Assembly: GCF_041320705.1 (NCBI RefSeq)
Contig: NZ_JBGGTQ010000013.1
Span: 1-43,316, forward strand
Source: Kineococcus mangrovi
Lineage (GTDB): Bacteria; Actinomycetota; Actinomycetes; Actinomycetales; Kineococcaceae
DNA length: 43,316 bases
Direction of reading: 5' to 3'
Shown: positions 15,549-25,003 of the stretch, piece after piece
How the letters are laid out: each line of letters starts with the position of its first letter
Position numbering within the stretch: position 1 is the stretch's first letter
Translations under genes and position numbers: made by a program
The notes under the pieces: model-generated
Told to the model about the DNA's origin: nothing
Seen by the model: only the letters and a program-made list of their open reading frames with translations
Databases searched by the model: none

Positions 15549-16244
15549 TCAGGCCGGAAGGTGCTGCCCGTAGAACTCCCGCGGGTCCTTCGCCAGCGAC
15601 GCCTTCACCATCTCGCTCCAGTCGTCGACGACGACCTCGAACGCCCCGGCCGCCACGGCGTCCAGGGTGCGGGTGGCGACGTCGGCGGGGGCGGTCTTGG
15701 GGCCGTCGTAGTCGCGGATCATGTCGGTGTCCGCGGCGCCCAGGTGGACGGAGACGACGCGGGTCCCCTGGCCGGCCAGCTCGATGCGCAGGGCGTTGCT
15801 CATGTTCCAGTTCGCGGCCTTGGAGACGGCGTAGGCGCCGGCGCCGGGGAAGGAGAACCAGGACAGGGCGGAGGCGACGTTGACGATCGTCCCGCCGCCG
15901 TTGGCGGCGAGCACGGGGGCGAAGGCGCGGACCATGGACAGGGTTCCCCAGAAGTTCACGTCCATCTCGGCGCGGACGCCGTCGAGGTCGCCGAGCAGGG
16001 TCGACCCGGTGGAGATCCCGGCGTTGTTGACGAGCAGGTCGACGTCCCCGGCCAGTTCCGCCGCGGCGGCGATCGAGGCGGGGTCGGTGATGTCGACGGC
16101 GACGGGCGTGACCCCGGGCAGGTCGATGCTCTCGGGACGGCGGGCGGCGGCGTAGACGGTGGCGCCGCGGGCGAGCAGTTCGGTGGCGAAGGCCCGGCCG
16201 ATGCCGCGGTTGGCGCCGGTGACCAGAGCGGTGTGGGTCGTCAT
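15549..16244 (-). CDS. SDR family oxidoreductase controlled by a MerR regulator
   Basis: The product is 231 residues, a short-chain dehydrogenase with TGANRGIG near the N-terminus, NNAG, and catalytic YAVSK. ATG 16244 is chosen because the promoter -10 TAGCGT ends seven bases before it, giving a leaderless mRNA, and the family N-terminus fits. It is divergent from a MerR gene (78 bases apart), and its promoter has the MerR-type 20-base spacer with an 18-base palindrome inside. The SDR is therefore the direct target, probably induced by a reactive or toxic compound that the enzyme reduces (inference). Confidence 0.88.
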   Translation of the reverse strand: MTTHTALVTGANRGIGRAFATELLARGATVYAAARRPESIDLPGVTPVAVDITDPASIAAAAELAGDVDLLVNNAGISTGSTLLGDLDGVRAEMDVNFWGTLSMVRAFAPVLAANGGGTIVNVASALSWFSFPGAGAYAVSKAANWNMSNALRIELAGQGTRVVSVHLGAADTDMIRDYDGPKTAPADVATRTLDAVAAGAFEVVVDDWSEMVKASLAKDPREFYGQHLPA

Positions 16245-16251
16245 GCGAGGT

Positions 16252-16283
16252 ACGCTAGGACCTGACGTCGACGTCAGGGTCAA
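16252..16283 (-). promoter_or_regulatory. MerR-type promoter and operator
   Basis: On the minus strand, TTGACC (16278-16283) and TAGCGT (16252-16257) are 20 bases apart instead of 17. The spacer holds the perfect 18-base palindrome CCTGACGTCGACGTCAGG (16261-16278). An over-long spacer twisted into register by the bound regulator is the hallmark of MerR activation. Confidence 0.8.
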
Positions 16284-16322
16284 GTCCGTGTCGGCAGTCG
16301 GTTCCACCAGGAGGGTGAAGCA

Positions 16323-16697
16323 GTGCGCATCGGTGAGGTCGCGAAGCGCTCGGGGGTCAGCGTCCGGGCGTTGCGGTACTACGAGGAGCAGGGGCTGCTG
16401 CAGTCCGAGCGCAGCCCGGGTGGGCAGCGCCACTACCCGGACTCCGCGGTCGAGCGGGTCCGGTTCATCCAGAACCTCTACGCCGCCGGGCTCGCCAGCA
16501 AGGCCGTCCTGCGGATCCTGCCGTGCATGGACCACGGGATCCTGACCGATGAGATGCAGGACCGGCTGCTGGCCGAGCGGGAGCGCGTGCAGGCCCAGCT
16601 GGAGGAGCTGACGGCGACGCGGGACAAGCTCGACGACGTCATCCGCGCCGGTCAGGCGTACCGGGCCTACCCCTCCGCGTGCGCGGTGGCCTCGTGA
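16323..16697 (+). CDS. MerR family transcriptional regulator
   Basis: The product is 124 residues; GTG 16323 has GGAGG eight bases upstream. Residues 1-70 are the MerR winged helix (MRIGEVAKRSGVSVRALRYY, then EEQGLLQSERSPGGQRHY), followed by the dimer coiled coil to about 115. Only two cysteines are seen (CMDHG and the C-terminal SACAVAS), not a metal-binding set, so a small organic or redox ligand is likelier than a metal. It controls the divergent SDR. The stop overlaps the next small gene (GTGA). Confidence 0.9.
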   Translation: MRIGEVAKRSGVSVRALRYYEEQGLLQSERSPGGQRHYPDSAVERVRFIQNLYAAGLASKAVLRILPCMDHGILTDEMQDRLLAERERVQAQLEELTATRDKLDDVIRAGQAYRAYPSACAVAS

Positions 16698-16912
16698 GCG
16701 GGGCGGACGACGAGGAGTTCGCGACTCTGCGCCGCGAGGCGTCCCGCAAGGGCTGGACCCTGGAGGCGCCGACGAACCGGCACCCCGGCTACCTGCTGAC
16801 GAGCGGGAAACCGGGGGAGAAGGACGCCCGCATCGCTTTCGGCGCCGCCGGGCCCGTCCTCACCCTCGCCGAGGTCAAGGCGTGGCTGGCGGACCTGCCC
16901 AGGTCGCGCTGA
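16694..16912 (+). CDS. Small hypothetical protein coupled to merR
   Basis: The product is 72 residues, starting at GTG 16694, which overlaps the merR stop. It is soluble and charged, with no family recognised. The pattern FATLRREASRKGWTLEAP followed by a short beta segment and LTLAEVKAWLADLP looks like a small alpha/beta fold. The 3' end overlaps the convergent deaminase gene by 38 bases. Coupling to merR suggests cotranscription, not function. Confidence 0.6.
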   Translation: MSGADDEEFATLRREASRKGWTLEAPTNRHPGYLLTSGKPGEKDARIAFGAAGPVLTLAEVKAWLADLPRSR

Positions 16913-17843
16913 GGCTGTTGCGCGCCAGGTGTTCCAGCTCGCCGTCGGTGAGGTCGAGGGCGTCGCGCACGGCGCGGTAGTTGTCCGCGACGTAGCCGCC
17001 GAAGTAGCTGGGGTCGTCGGAGTTCACGGTGACGAGGACGCCGGCGTCCAGGAGCGTCCGCAACGGGTGCGTCGCCAGGTCGGGCGTCACCTGCAGCCGC
17101 TGGTTCGACAGCGGGCAGACCGTGAGCGGCACCTGCTCGCGGGCCAGCCGCGCCACCAGGTCGGGGTCCTCCACGGACCGGACACCGTGGTCGATCCGTT
17201 CGACACCGACGTCGAGGGCCTCCCGCACGTAGTCGGGGCCGCCCTCCTCCCCGGCGTGGGCGGTGGCGCGGAAACCCCGGTCCCGGACGGTAGCGAAGTA
17301 CCGCGCGAACCCCGACGGCGGGTTCCCGATCTCGGTCGACCCGAGACCGAACCCGACGATCCGGTCCGCCCACGGCATGACGGCGTCCACCATCGCCAGG
17401 GCGTCGTCCTCGGTGCGGTGGCGCTGGGCCGAGGTGATGAGCGCGGCGTCGATGCCCGTCTCGGCCCGCGCGCGGTCGAACCCCTCGAAGATCCCGTCGA
17501 GCTGGTCGGCCAGGGGGACCCCGAGCCCGAGGAACGTCTGGACCCCGAAGAAAACCTCGGCCCGGACCACGCCGTCGGCCGCCGCGCGCAGCAGGTAGCG
17601 GTGGGTGAGGTCAGCGAAGTCGCCCCGCTCGCGCAGCACCCGGCACCCGACGAAGAACACGTCGAGGAAGGACTGCAGGTCGGTGAACGCGTACGCGGCG
17701 CGCACCTCCTCCACGCAGCGCCACGGCAGCGCGACGTCGTGCCGCCGCGCCAGCTCCAGGAGGTGGTCGGCCTCCAGCGTCCCCTCGAGGTGGACGTGCA
17801 GCTCCGCCTTGGGCAGGTCCTCCACCCTCGTCCGTCCGATCAC
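16875..17843 (-). CDS. Adenosine/adenine deaminase family protein
   Basis: The product is 322 residues; start GTG 17843 overlaps the MpaB stop (GTGA), and the HVHLEGT motif with two zinc His is at about 16-22. Other ligands and catalytic residues lie in ATAHAGEEGG and the SDDP of the NSDDPSYFGGYVADNY stretch. It hydrolyses the amino group of adenosine to give inosine. The stretch NSDDPSYFGGYV is closer to the adenine aminohydrolase (Aah1) branch than to classical Add, so adenine to hypoxanthine is a real alternative. I therefore give no symbol. It is the last gene of the pgm/S4/MpaB run. Confidence 0.85.
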   Translation of the reverse strand: MIGRTRVEDLPKAELHVHLEGTLEADHLLELARRHDVALPWRCVEEVRAAYAFTDLQSFLDVFFVGCRVLRERGDFADLTHRYLLRAAADGVVRAEVFFGVQTFLGLGVPLADQLDGIFEGFDRARAETGIDAALITSAQRHRTEDDALAMVDAVMPWADRIVGFGLGSTEIGNPPSGFARYFATVRDRGFRATAHAGEEGGPDYVREALDVGVERIDHGVRSVEDPDLVARLAREQVPLTVCPLSNQRLQVTPDLATHPLRTLLDAGVLVTVNSDDPSYFGGYVADNYRAVRDALDLTDGELEHLARNSLSATWAGPPATP

Positions 17844-18925
17844 GCGACGAGCTCGGCGCTCTCGCGCAGGAACCGGCGGTTCGTCCACACGTTCAGCTCC
17901 ACCACCGCGTTCCAGACCCGGTCCGAGCGGCGCAGCAGCGTCTGCCCGGCCCGGTTCACGGCCGCGGCCACGGGGACGATCCGGTCCTGCGGAGCGGGGT
18001 CACCCAGCCCCAGCGCGCGGCCGAGGTCCGGACCCTGCAGGTGGCGCGCCACGGTGCGGGCCGCGATCCGTCCCGGCCCCAGCGGGACGCGGACGAGGTC
18101 GCGCAGGCCAACGGCGAGGGCCTCGATCCCGGCCTCGGTGAGGACACGCGAGTCCTGCGAGGGGGGGCCGGTGAGCGCGTCGACGCGGCGCAGGAGCTCG
18201 CCGGCCGAGCGCCGGTCGACGGCGCCCGCGATGAGCTGCGGTTCCACCCCCAGCAGCGATCCGAGGAACTGCCAGTAGGTGAGGAACTGCGCGTACTCGG
18301 CGTCGGTGACGGCGAACCCCAGCCGGTGCGCGGAGCGCGGTGCGACGACGGTGAAGTCCAGCCACGTCCGCACCGAGTCCATCTGGCTGATCGGGACGAC
18401 CCCGTCGGGGGACGCCGAGGCCCGCTGGACGTCACGGCGGGCCACCGCGTGCCCCAGGCGGACCCAGGCCGTCATGACCCAGCCCTCGGCGCCGCGGACG
18501 AGACCACCGGGCAGTGAGGCGGCCGAGAGCCACCGCGCGGTCTCGGTCAGTCGGTGCTGGGTGCCGTGCACGAGCCGCCCGGTGCCGGTGAGGACGGCCG
18601 CGGGGCCCGGGGGCCGGTAGGAGCTGATGAGCGCACCCGCGCCCGTGTCGAACACGTGCACCGCCAGCGGGGCCGTGAACGTCGCGCGGGCCCCGGCCGC
18701 CAGCAGGTCCGCCTCGCCCGCGGCCGCCACCCGTTCCTGTTCGGCGACGAACGCGCGGACCGCCGGGTGCGCCGCCGACGACGAGCCCTCCCGCAGCGCG
18801 CGGGCGAACTGCCCGCGGACCGCGGGGTCGTCGTGCACGGCGTCGGCCACGGCGTCCGCGAGGTCGTCACCGCGCCGCTGAGCGGTGGTCAACTGCTCCA
18901 GGGTGGGCAGGTCCGGGTACGTCAC
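17840..18925 (-). CDS. Oxygenase MpaB family protein (DUF2236)
   Basis: The product is 361 residues; start GTG 18925 overlaps the S4 gene stop. The ER/DUF2236 domain covers most of the length: PLAVHVFDTGAGALISSYRP, then GRLVHGTQHRLTETARW, and GWVMTAWVRLGHAVARRDV. The family is named after a mycophenolate enzyme and includes heme-b latex-clearing oxygenases (Lcp). Conserved Arg/His in the HGTQHRL region would fit the heme pocket. There is no signal peptide, so unlike Lcp it is cytoplasmic. Substrate unknown. Confidence 0.82.
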   Translation of the reverse strand: MTYPDLPTLEQLTTAQRRGDDLADAVADAVHDDPAVRGQFARALREGSSSAAHPAVRAFVAEQERVAAAGEADLLAAGARATFTAPLAVHVFDTGAGALISSYRPPGPAAVLTGTGRLVHGTQHRLTETARWLSAASLPGGLVRGAEGWVMTAWVRLGHAVARRDVQRASASPDGVVPISQMDSVRTWLDFTVVAPRSAHRLGFAVTDAEYAQFLTYWQFLGSLLGVEPQLIAGAVDRRSAGELLRRVDALTGPPSQDSRVLTEAGIEALAVGLRDLVRVPLGPGRIAARTVARHLQGPDLGRALGLGDPAPQDRIVPVAAAVNRAGQTLLRRSDRVWNAVVELNVWTNRRFLRESAELVA

Positions 18926-19284
18926 CGTCGTCCTCGCAGGTCGTCCATCTCGCGGCGGTCCCGCTTCGTCGGCCGGCCGGCGCCGCGGTCGCGGACGCCG
19001 AACGCGCCGAAGAACTCGTCCTTGGGGGGCGGGGGCGGGGAGTGGTCCACGTACGCCGCCTGGGCCAGGGGAGCACCCACGCGCTTGTCCAGCAACTGGA
19101 CGACCTCGAAGACCTTGTCGTACCCCTCGGCCCGAACCGTCACGACGTCCCCGACGTGGACGCTCGTCGCGGGTTTCGCCCGTTCGTCGTTGACCCGGAC
19201 GTGCCCCGCCTTCACCGCGGCGGACGCGAGCGACCGGCTCTTGTAGAGCCGGACCGCCCACGTCCACGCGTCGATCCTCGTCAT
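18922..19284 (-). CDS. S4-domain RNA-binding protein (HslR/Hsp15-like)
   Basis: The product is 120 residues; ATG 19284 has GGGAG upstream. Residues 1-60 are an S4 domain (RIDAWTWAVRLYKSRSLA then AAVKAGHVRVNDERAKP), followed by a Pro-rich turn (PPPPPKDEF) and a basic tail (RPTKRDRREMDDLRGRR). Hsp15/RqcP-like proteins bind stalled 50S-tRNA complexes in ribosome rescue. It lies 28 bases after pgm in the same direction and is coupled to MpaB. Confidence 0.88.
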   Translation of the reverse strand: MTRIDAWTWAVRLYKSRSLASAAVKAGHVRVNDERAKPATSVHVGDVVTVRAEGYDKVFEVVQLLDKRVGAPLAQAAYVDHSPPPPPKDEFFGAFGVRDRGAGRPTKRDRREMDDLRGRR

Positions 19285-19311
19285 GCGACTCCCGTGCAGC
19301 TGCTCGGACCG

Positions 19312-20967
<1,656 letters not shown>

Positions 20968-20998
20968 GGCTTCCTCGTCACTCCTGGGCTCCGGCTGG

Positions 20999-21889
20999 TC
21001 AGGCTCGCATCGGTCGTGCCGATGATGCTGCACCGCCCGCAGCGCCCCCGCCACCGCCCCCGGTGAGGCGGGTCAGGCGCTCGGCGTCGGCCGAGCCCGG
21101 GGCGGCGGAGTACACGACGACGCGCACGTCGCCGCCGGGGACCTCCAGCACGTCACCGTCCAGCGTCAGGGCCCCGACCCCGGCGTGGTCGACGCGCTTG
21201 CGCATCCCCCGGTAGCGGGCCGGGCGGGCCGACGTCCAGCGCTCCACGAACTCGGGGCTGCGCCCGGTCAGGGCCTCGACCAGGTCGACCAGCTCGGCGT
21301 CGTCGGGGTGTTCCACGAGCGCCACCCGCAGGTCCCCGACGATCGCGTCGCGGAACACCTCGTCCTGCGCCGGCTCCCGCCACACGCGGGGGTTCGGCTC
21401 GACCATCTCGTGCCAGACGACGTTCCGCTGCCGTCCCCGCTGGGCGAGCGGGTCGCCCAGCAGCACCGTCCAGGCGGCGTTCCAGCGCAGCAGCCACCAG
21501 TCCGCCGAGTAGACGGCGGCCGGCAGCGGGCCGAGCCGCTCGACCAGCCGCTCCGCCGCGGCGGGCACCTCGCGCCGGACGGAACCCGTCGGCGCGGCGA
21601 GGCCGGCGGCGCGGTGCAGGAGCGCGGTGCCGTCGTCGGTCAGGCGCAGGGCCCGGGCCAGCGCGGCGACCACCGGCGCCGACGGCCGCGCCGCCCGCCC
21701 CTGCTCGAGCTGGACGAGGTAGTCGACGGAGACACCGGCCAGCAGTGCGAGCTCCTCGCGGCGCAGCCCCGGGGTCCGGCGGGTGCCGCGGGCGAACCCG
21801 GTGCCCTCCACGGTGCAGCCGCGCCGGAACCCCCGCAGCAGGCCACCCAGCGCCGGGCTCTGGACCGGACCCGTCGTCCTCGTCGTCAC
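20999..21889 (-). CDS. XRE-type regulator with MmyB-like ligand domain (second copy)
   Basis: The product is 296 residues. The HTH is at about 20-85 (GTRRTPGLRREELALLAGVS, then DYLVQLEQGRAARPS), followed by the MmyB-like domain at about 110-265 (AVYSADWWLLRWNAAW; WHEMVEPNPR). The tail is Gly/Ala-rich low complexity. GTG 21889 has CAGGAT exactly six bases upstream and no ribosome site, so it is probably leaderless. It is divergent from an SDR at 21977 (87 bases), the same layout as 2968-4721, and probably represses it. Confidence 0.87.
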   Translation of the reverse strand: MTTRTTGPVQSPALGGLLRGFRRGCTVEGTGFARGTRRTPGLRREELALLAGVSVDYLVQLEQGRAARPSAPVVAALARALRLTDDGTALLHRAAGLAAPTGSVRREVPAAAERLVERLGPLPAAVYSADWWLLRWNAAWTVLLGDPLAQRGRQRNVVWHEMVEPNPRVWREPAQDEVFRDAIVGDLRVALVEHPDDAELVDLVEALTGRSPEFVERWTSARPARYRGMRKRVDHAGVGALTLDGDVLEVPGGDVRVVVYSAAPGSADAERLTRLTGGGGGGAAGGAASSARPMRA

Positions 21890-21976
21890 GGGGTCATCCT
21901 GCCCCGGGTGGTACCGCCGGTCCCCCCGACCGACGGCGCCTTCCCCGGCCCGGCCGTCCGGTCGAGGGTGGTCGCC

Positions 21977-22684
21977 ATGACCACCACCTCTTCCGTCGTC
22001 CTCGTCACCGGCGGCAACAAGGGCATCGGCCGCGAGACCTGCCGCCGCCTCGCCGAGCTCGGCCACACCGTCCTCCTCGGCGCACGCGACCCCGAGCGCG
22101 GACGGGCCGCCGCCGAGGAGCTGGGCGTGACCTGGCTGCCGCTCGACGTGACCGACCAGGCCAGCGTCGACGCCGCGGCCGAGCGGGTGCGCCGCGAGCA
22201 CGGCCGCCTGGACGTCCTCGTCAACAACGCCGGCGTCAACAGCGCGGTCATGCCGGTCGAGGAGCTCACTGCCAGCGAGCTCGCCGCGCTGCTGGACGTG
22301 AACCTCCTCGGCGTCCTGCGCGTCACCAACGCGTTCGTCCCGCTGCTGCACGACTCGGCGCACCCGCGGGTCGTCAACGTCTCCTCGACCGTGGGCTCCT
22401 TCGCCCGCACGCTGGAGATGGACCTGTTCGACTGGCGGATCACGCCGCCGGCGTACGCGGTGTCCAAGAGCGCCCTGACGATGCTCACCCTGAAGTTCGC
22501 CCGCGCCCTGCCCGGGGTCCTCGTCAACGCCGCCGACCCCGGCTACACCCGCACCGACCTCAACGGCGGCGACGGCGCGCAGAGCGTCACCGAGGGCACC
22601 GACGCGGTCGTGCAGCTCGCGACGCTGCCCGACGACGGACCGACCGGGACGTTCGCCGACCGGCGGGGCGTCGTGCCCTGGTGA
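21977..22684 (+). CDS. SDR family oxidoreductase (MmyB-linked)
   Basis: The product is 235 residues with TGGNKGIG at about 11-18, DVLVNNAG, NVSSTVG and catalytic YAVSK. The end TDLNGGDGAQSVTEG followed by TGTFADRRG resembles plant/bacterial carbonyl-reductase-like SDRs that act on small ketones or aldehydes. ATG 21977 matches the family N-terminus; GAGGGT lies seven bases upstream. Controlled most likely by the divergent MmyB-type repressor. Confidence 0.88.
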   Translation: MTTTSSVVLVTGGNKGIGRETCRRLAELGHTVLLGARDPERGRAAAEELGVTWLPLDVTDQASVDAAAERVRREHGRLDVLVNNAGVNSAVMPVEELTASELAALLDVNLLGVLRVTNAFVPLLHDSAHPRVVNVSSTVGSFARTLEMDLFDWRITPPAYAVSKSALTMLTLKFARALPGVLVNAADPGYTRTDLNGGDGAQSVTEGTDAVVQLATLPDDGPTGTFADRRGVVPW

Positions 22685-22712
22685 GCCGGGTCTTGCGGTT
22701 CCCCCGGACGAG

Positions 22713-22730
22713 CGTCAGGCTGGCCTGACG
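22713..22730. promoter_or_regulatory. Tight inverted repeat before the small HTH gene
   Basis: CGTCAGGC-TG-GCCTGACG, a perfect 8-base inverted repeat with a 2-base centre, ends 15 bases before ATG 22746. The centre is too short for a good hairpin loop, so an operator, perhaps for the HTH protein itself, is likelier than a terminator. Confidence 0.45.
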
Positions 22731-22745
22731 ACGAACGGGGAGGCG

Positions 22746-23156
22746 ATGATGACCGTCCAGACGACCGCGCAGGAGCTCGAACGCGAGCACACCCTGCTCA
22801 CCGCGGCGCACCGGTACGACGACCTGCGCCTGCGGCACGCGCTCCTGGGGTCCGCCCCGCCCGCCGAGGGCGGCGTGCACCTCCCGCGGCACGAGGCGCT
22901 GGAACTGCTCGCGCTCGGGGAGGTGCTGTCCCGCAAGGCGTCCTACGGTCGCCAGCTCGCCGTGCGCGCCGCACGGGCGGCCGGGGCGTCCTGGTCGCAG
23001 ATCGCCGCGGCGACGGGTGTCACCAAGCAGAGCGCGTGGGAGGCCCACCAGGCGTGGATCCAGGCGCAGGCCGACGCCCACCGCGCGCACGACTGGGAGG
23101 GGTTCTCGGCGGAGGAGGAGCGGGACGCGCGCCGGCTCGCCGGGCCGCCGGACTGA
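22746..23156 (+). CDS. Small protein with a helix-turn-helix-like segment
   Basis: The product is 136 residues; ATG 22746 (or 22749) follows GGGGAGG. No named family is recognised. The N-terminal half is helical, and ARAAGASWSQIAAATGVTKQ, continuing SAWEAHQAW, at about 80-110 reads as a sigma-70 region 4/MarR-like HTH. The tail is acidic. Similar small proteins are widespread in actinobacteria without a known role. The upstream inverted repeat may be its own operator. It is followed by an SDR gene in the same direction after 79 bases. Confidence 0.7.
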   Translation: MMTVQTTAQELEREHTLLTAAHRYDDLRLRHALLGSAPPAEGGVHLPRHEALELLALGEVLSRKASYGRQLAVRAARAAGASWSQIAAATGVTKQSAWEAHQAWIQAQADAHRAHDWEGFSAEEERDARRLAGPPD

Positions 23157-23235
23157 GGACGCGCCCCACGAGCACCAGGCGCATGATCGCCCTGTGGCCG
23201 CACCGACCCGGGTGCGCGGACCCGAGGGAGACGAC

Positions 23236-24141
23236 GTGAGCAGCACGCGGTGGACGGCCGGCGACGTACCCGACCAGCACGGCCGGGTGGCGGTCGTCAC
23301 CGGAGCCAACACCGGCCTGGGCTTCGAGACCGCGAAGGTCCTCGCCGCCCGCGGCGCGACGGTGGTGCTGGCCGTCCGCGACGTCGAGAAGGGCTCGGCG
23401 GCCGCGGCCCGGATGCCGGGGGAGGTCTCGGTCCAGCGGCTGGACCTGTCGTCGCTGGCGTCGGTCCGGGAGGCGGCGGAGGCGGTGCGGGCAGCGCACC
23501 CCCGCGTGGACTTGCTGGTGAACAACGCCGGTGTCATGTACACGCAGAAGAAGACGACGCAGGACGGGTTCGAGCTGCAGTTCGGCACGAACCACCTGGG
23601 GCACTTCGCCTTCACCGGTCTGCTGCTCGACGCCCTGCTGCCGGTGGACGGCTCCCGGGTGGTGACGGTCAGCAGCCTGGCCCACCGCATCCGCGCCGCG
23701 ATCCACTTCGACGACCTGCAGTGGGAGCGGTCGTACTCGCGCGTCGGCGCCTACGGGCAGTCCAAGCTCGCCAACCTGCTGTTCACCTACGAGCTGCAGC
23801 GCCGGCTCGCCGCCCGCGGCGCCGGCACGATCGCCGTCGCCGCCCACCCGGGGGTCTCGAACACCGAGCTCGCCCGGAACTCCCCGGCGCTCGTGCGCAC
23901 GGCGATGGACCGGCTCGGGGGACTGCTGACGCAGCCGGCGGACAAGGGAGCGCTGCCGACGCTGCGGGCCGCGACCGACCCGGCCGTCCTGGGCGGGCAG
24001 TACTTCGGGCCGGGCGGCCCGGGAGAGTCCCGCGGGCTGCCCCGCCAGGTCGCCTCCAGCCCGCAGTCCCACGACCTCGGTGTCCGGCAGCGGCTGTGGG
24101 CGGTCTCGGAGGAGCTGACGGGAGTCCGCTTCCCCGTGTGA
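23236..24141 (+). CDS. SDR family oxidoreductase (retinol dehydrogenase-like)
   Basis: The product is 301 residues; GTG 23236 has GAGGGAG five bases upstream. It is a longer SDR of the RDH/WWOX-like group: VVTGANTGLGFETAKVLA at about 18-35, LLVNNAGVMY, QFGTNHLGHFAFT, VTVSSLAH, and catalytic YGQSK. These enzymes oxidise or reduce hydrophobic alcohols and aldehydes. The C-terminal part RLWAVSEELTGV is typical. It converges on the DUF1275 gene with only three bases between the stops. Confidence 0.88.
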   Translation: MSSTRWTAGDVPDQHGRVAVVTGANTGLGFETAKVLAARGATVVLAVRDVEKGSAAAARMPGEVSVQRLDLSSLASVREAAEAVRAAHPRVDLLVNNAGVMYTQKKTTQDGFELQFGTNHLGHFAFTGLLLDALLPVDGSRVVTVSSLAHRIRAAIHFDDLQWERSYSRVGAYGQSKLANLLFTYELQRRLAARGAGTIAVAAHPGVSNTELARNSPALVRTAMDRLGGLLTQPADKGALPTLRAATDPAVLGGQYFGPGGPGESRGLPRQVASSPQSHDLGVRQRLWAVSEELTGVRFPV

Positions 24142-24144
24142 GCG

Positions 24145-24879
24145 TCAGCGGGTGGCGTGCGCCCGCAGGTGGCCCAGGACGGCGGCCACGAGGGAGATGC
24201 CCGCGGCGACGCCGAGGCCGGCGCCGGGGTGCAGGCGCAGCAGCGCCGCCCCGGCCGCCGCTCCCGCGAGGATGAGGACGACGGCCCCGAGGCGGCGGCG
24301 CCAGCCGTCTCCCGTGCCGCCGGCCAGCCGGGAGTCCGCCGCCAGCCCCGTCAGCGTCGAGGTCACGACGACCGTGGTGACGTCCTTGACGGCCAGCCGG
24401 CGGGCGGCGGCGGCCTGACCGCCCATCGCGACGCCCAGCACGGCCGTGACCGCCAGGGCCGCCGGCGGCGGGGTCGTCCCCTGTTCGACGGGCAGGCCGC
24501 TGATGAGGGACGACGCGACGGCCAGGCCCGCGAGGACGACCCCCACGACGGCGAAGACCCAGGTGGACGCGGTCGTCCAGCCCGTCGCGGCCGTGCGCAG
24601 CACGCGCCCCACGAGCGCCGCCCCGGCGAGGAAGCCGACGAGCGCCAGCACGGGCCCGACGATCGGAAGGTCCTCGGACCCGGTGAGCGCCATGCCCAGG
24701 ATGACGACGTTGCCCGTCATGTTGGCCGTGAAGACGCGGTCCAGGCCCAGGTAGCCGACGGCGTCGACGATCCCGGTCGAGAACGTCAGCACGAGCATCA
24801 GCGCGAGGTGCCAGGACGTCCGTCGCGGGCCGGACCCGGCTGCGGTCGTGGACGGTGCGGCGGTCTTCTCGGGGGGCAT
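24145..24879 (-). CDS. DUF1275 (YoaK-like) membrane protein
   Basis: The product is 244 residues; ATG 24879 has AGGAG six bases upstream. About six membrane spans are seen. The family motif GIVDAVGYLGLDRVFTANMT followed by GNVVILG is at about 40-65, with VTSTLTGLAAD later. Function is not established; the family is often called a DUF1275 permease. It is divergent from the peptide ABC operon (124 bases between starts). Confidence 0.85.
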   Translation of the reverse strand: MPPEKTAAPSTTAAGSGPRRTSWHLALMLVLTFSTGIVDAVGYLGLDRVFTANMTGNVVILGMALTGSEDLPIVGPVLALVGFLAGAALVGRVLRTAATGWTTASTWVFAVVGVVLAGLAVASSLISGLPVEQGTTPPPAALAVTAVLGVAMGGQAAAARRLAVKDVTTVVVTSTLTGLAADSRLAGGTGDGWRRRLGAVVLILAGAAAGAALLRLHPGAGLGVAAGISLVAAVLGHLRAHATR

Positions 24880-24959
24880 CGCGCTCTCCTGCTCGGCGGA
24901 CTCAGAACCCGGGGCGTGGTGAAACACCGGGGAAACACAGGAAGGGTACGGTGCTCCGA

Positions 24960-24969
24960 TTGTATACGT
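24960..24969. promoter_or_regulatory. GntR/FCD operator candidate of the peptide operon
   Basis: TTGTATACGT is close to the FCD-family half-site pattern TnGTATACnA and lies in the promoter region, 35 bases before ATG 25004; TACGTT inside it could be the -10. The operon's own last gene encodes a GntR/FCD regulator, which makes this the natural target. Confidence 0.5.
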
Positions 24970-25003
24970 TCCGCTGCTGAGTCCGACCGGCGAGAGGTTC
25001 GCG

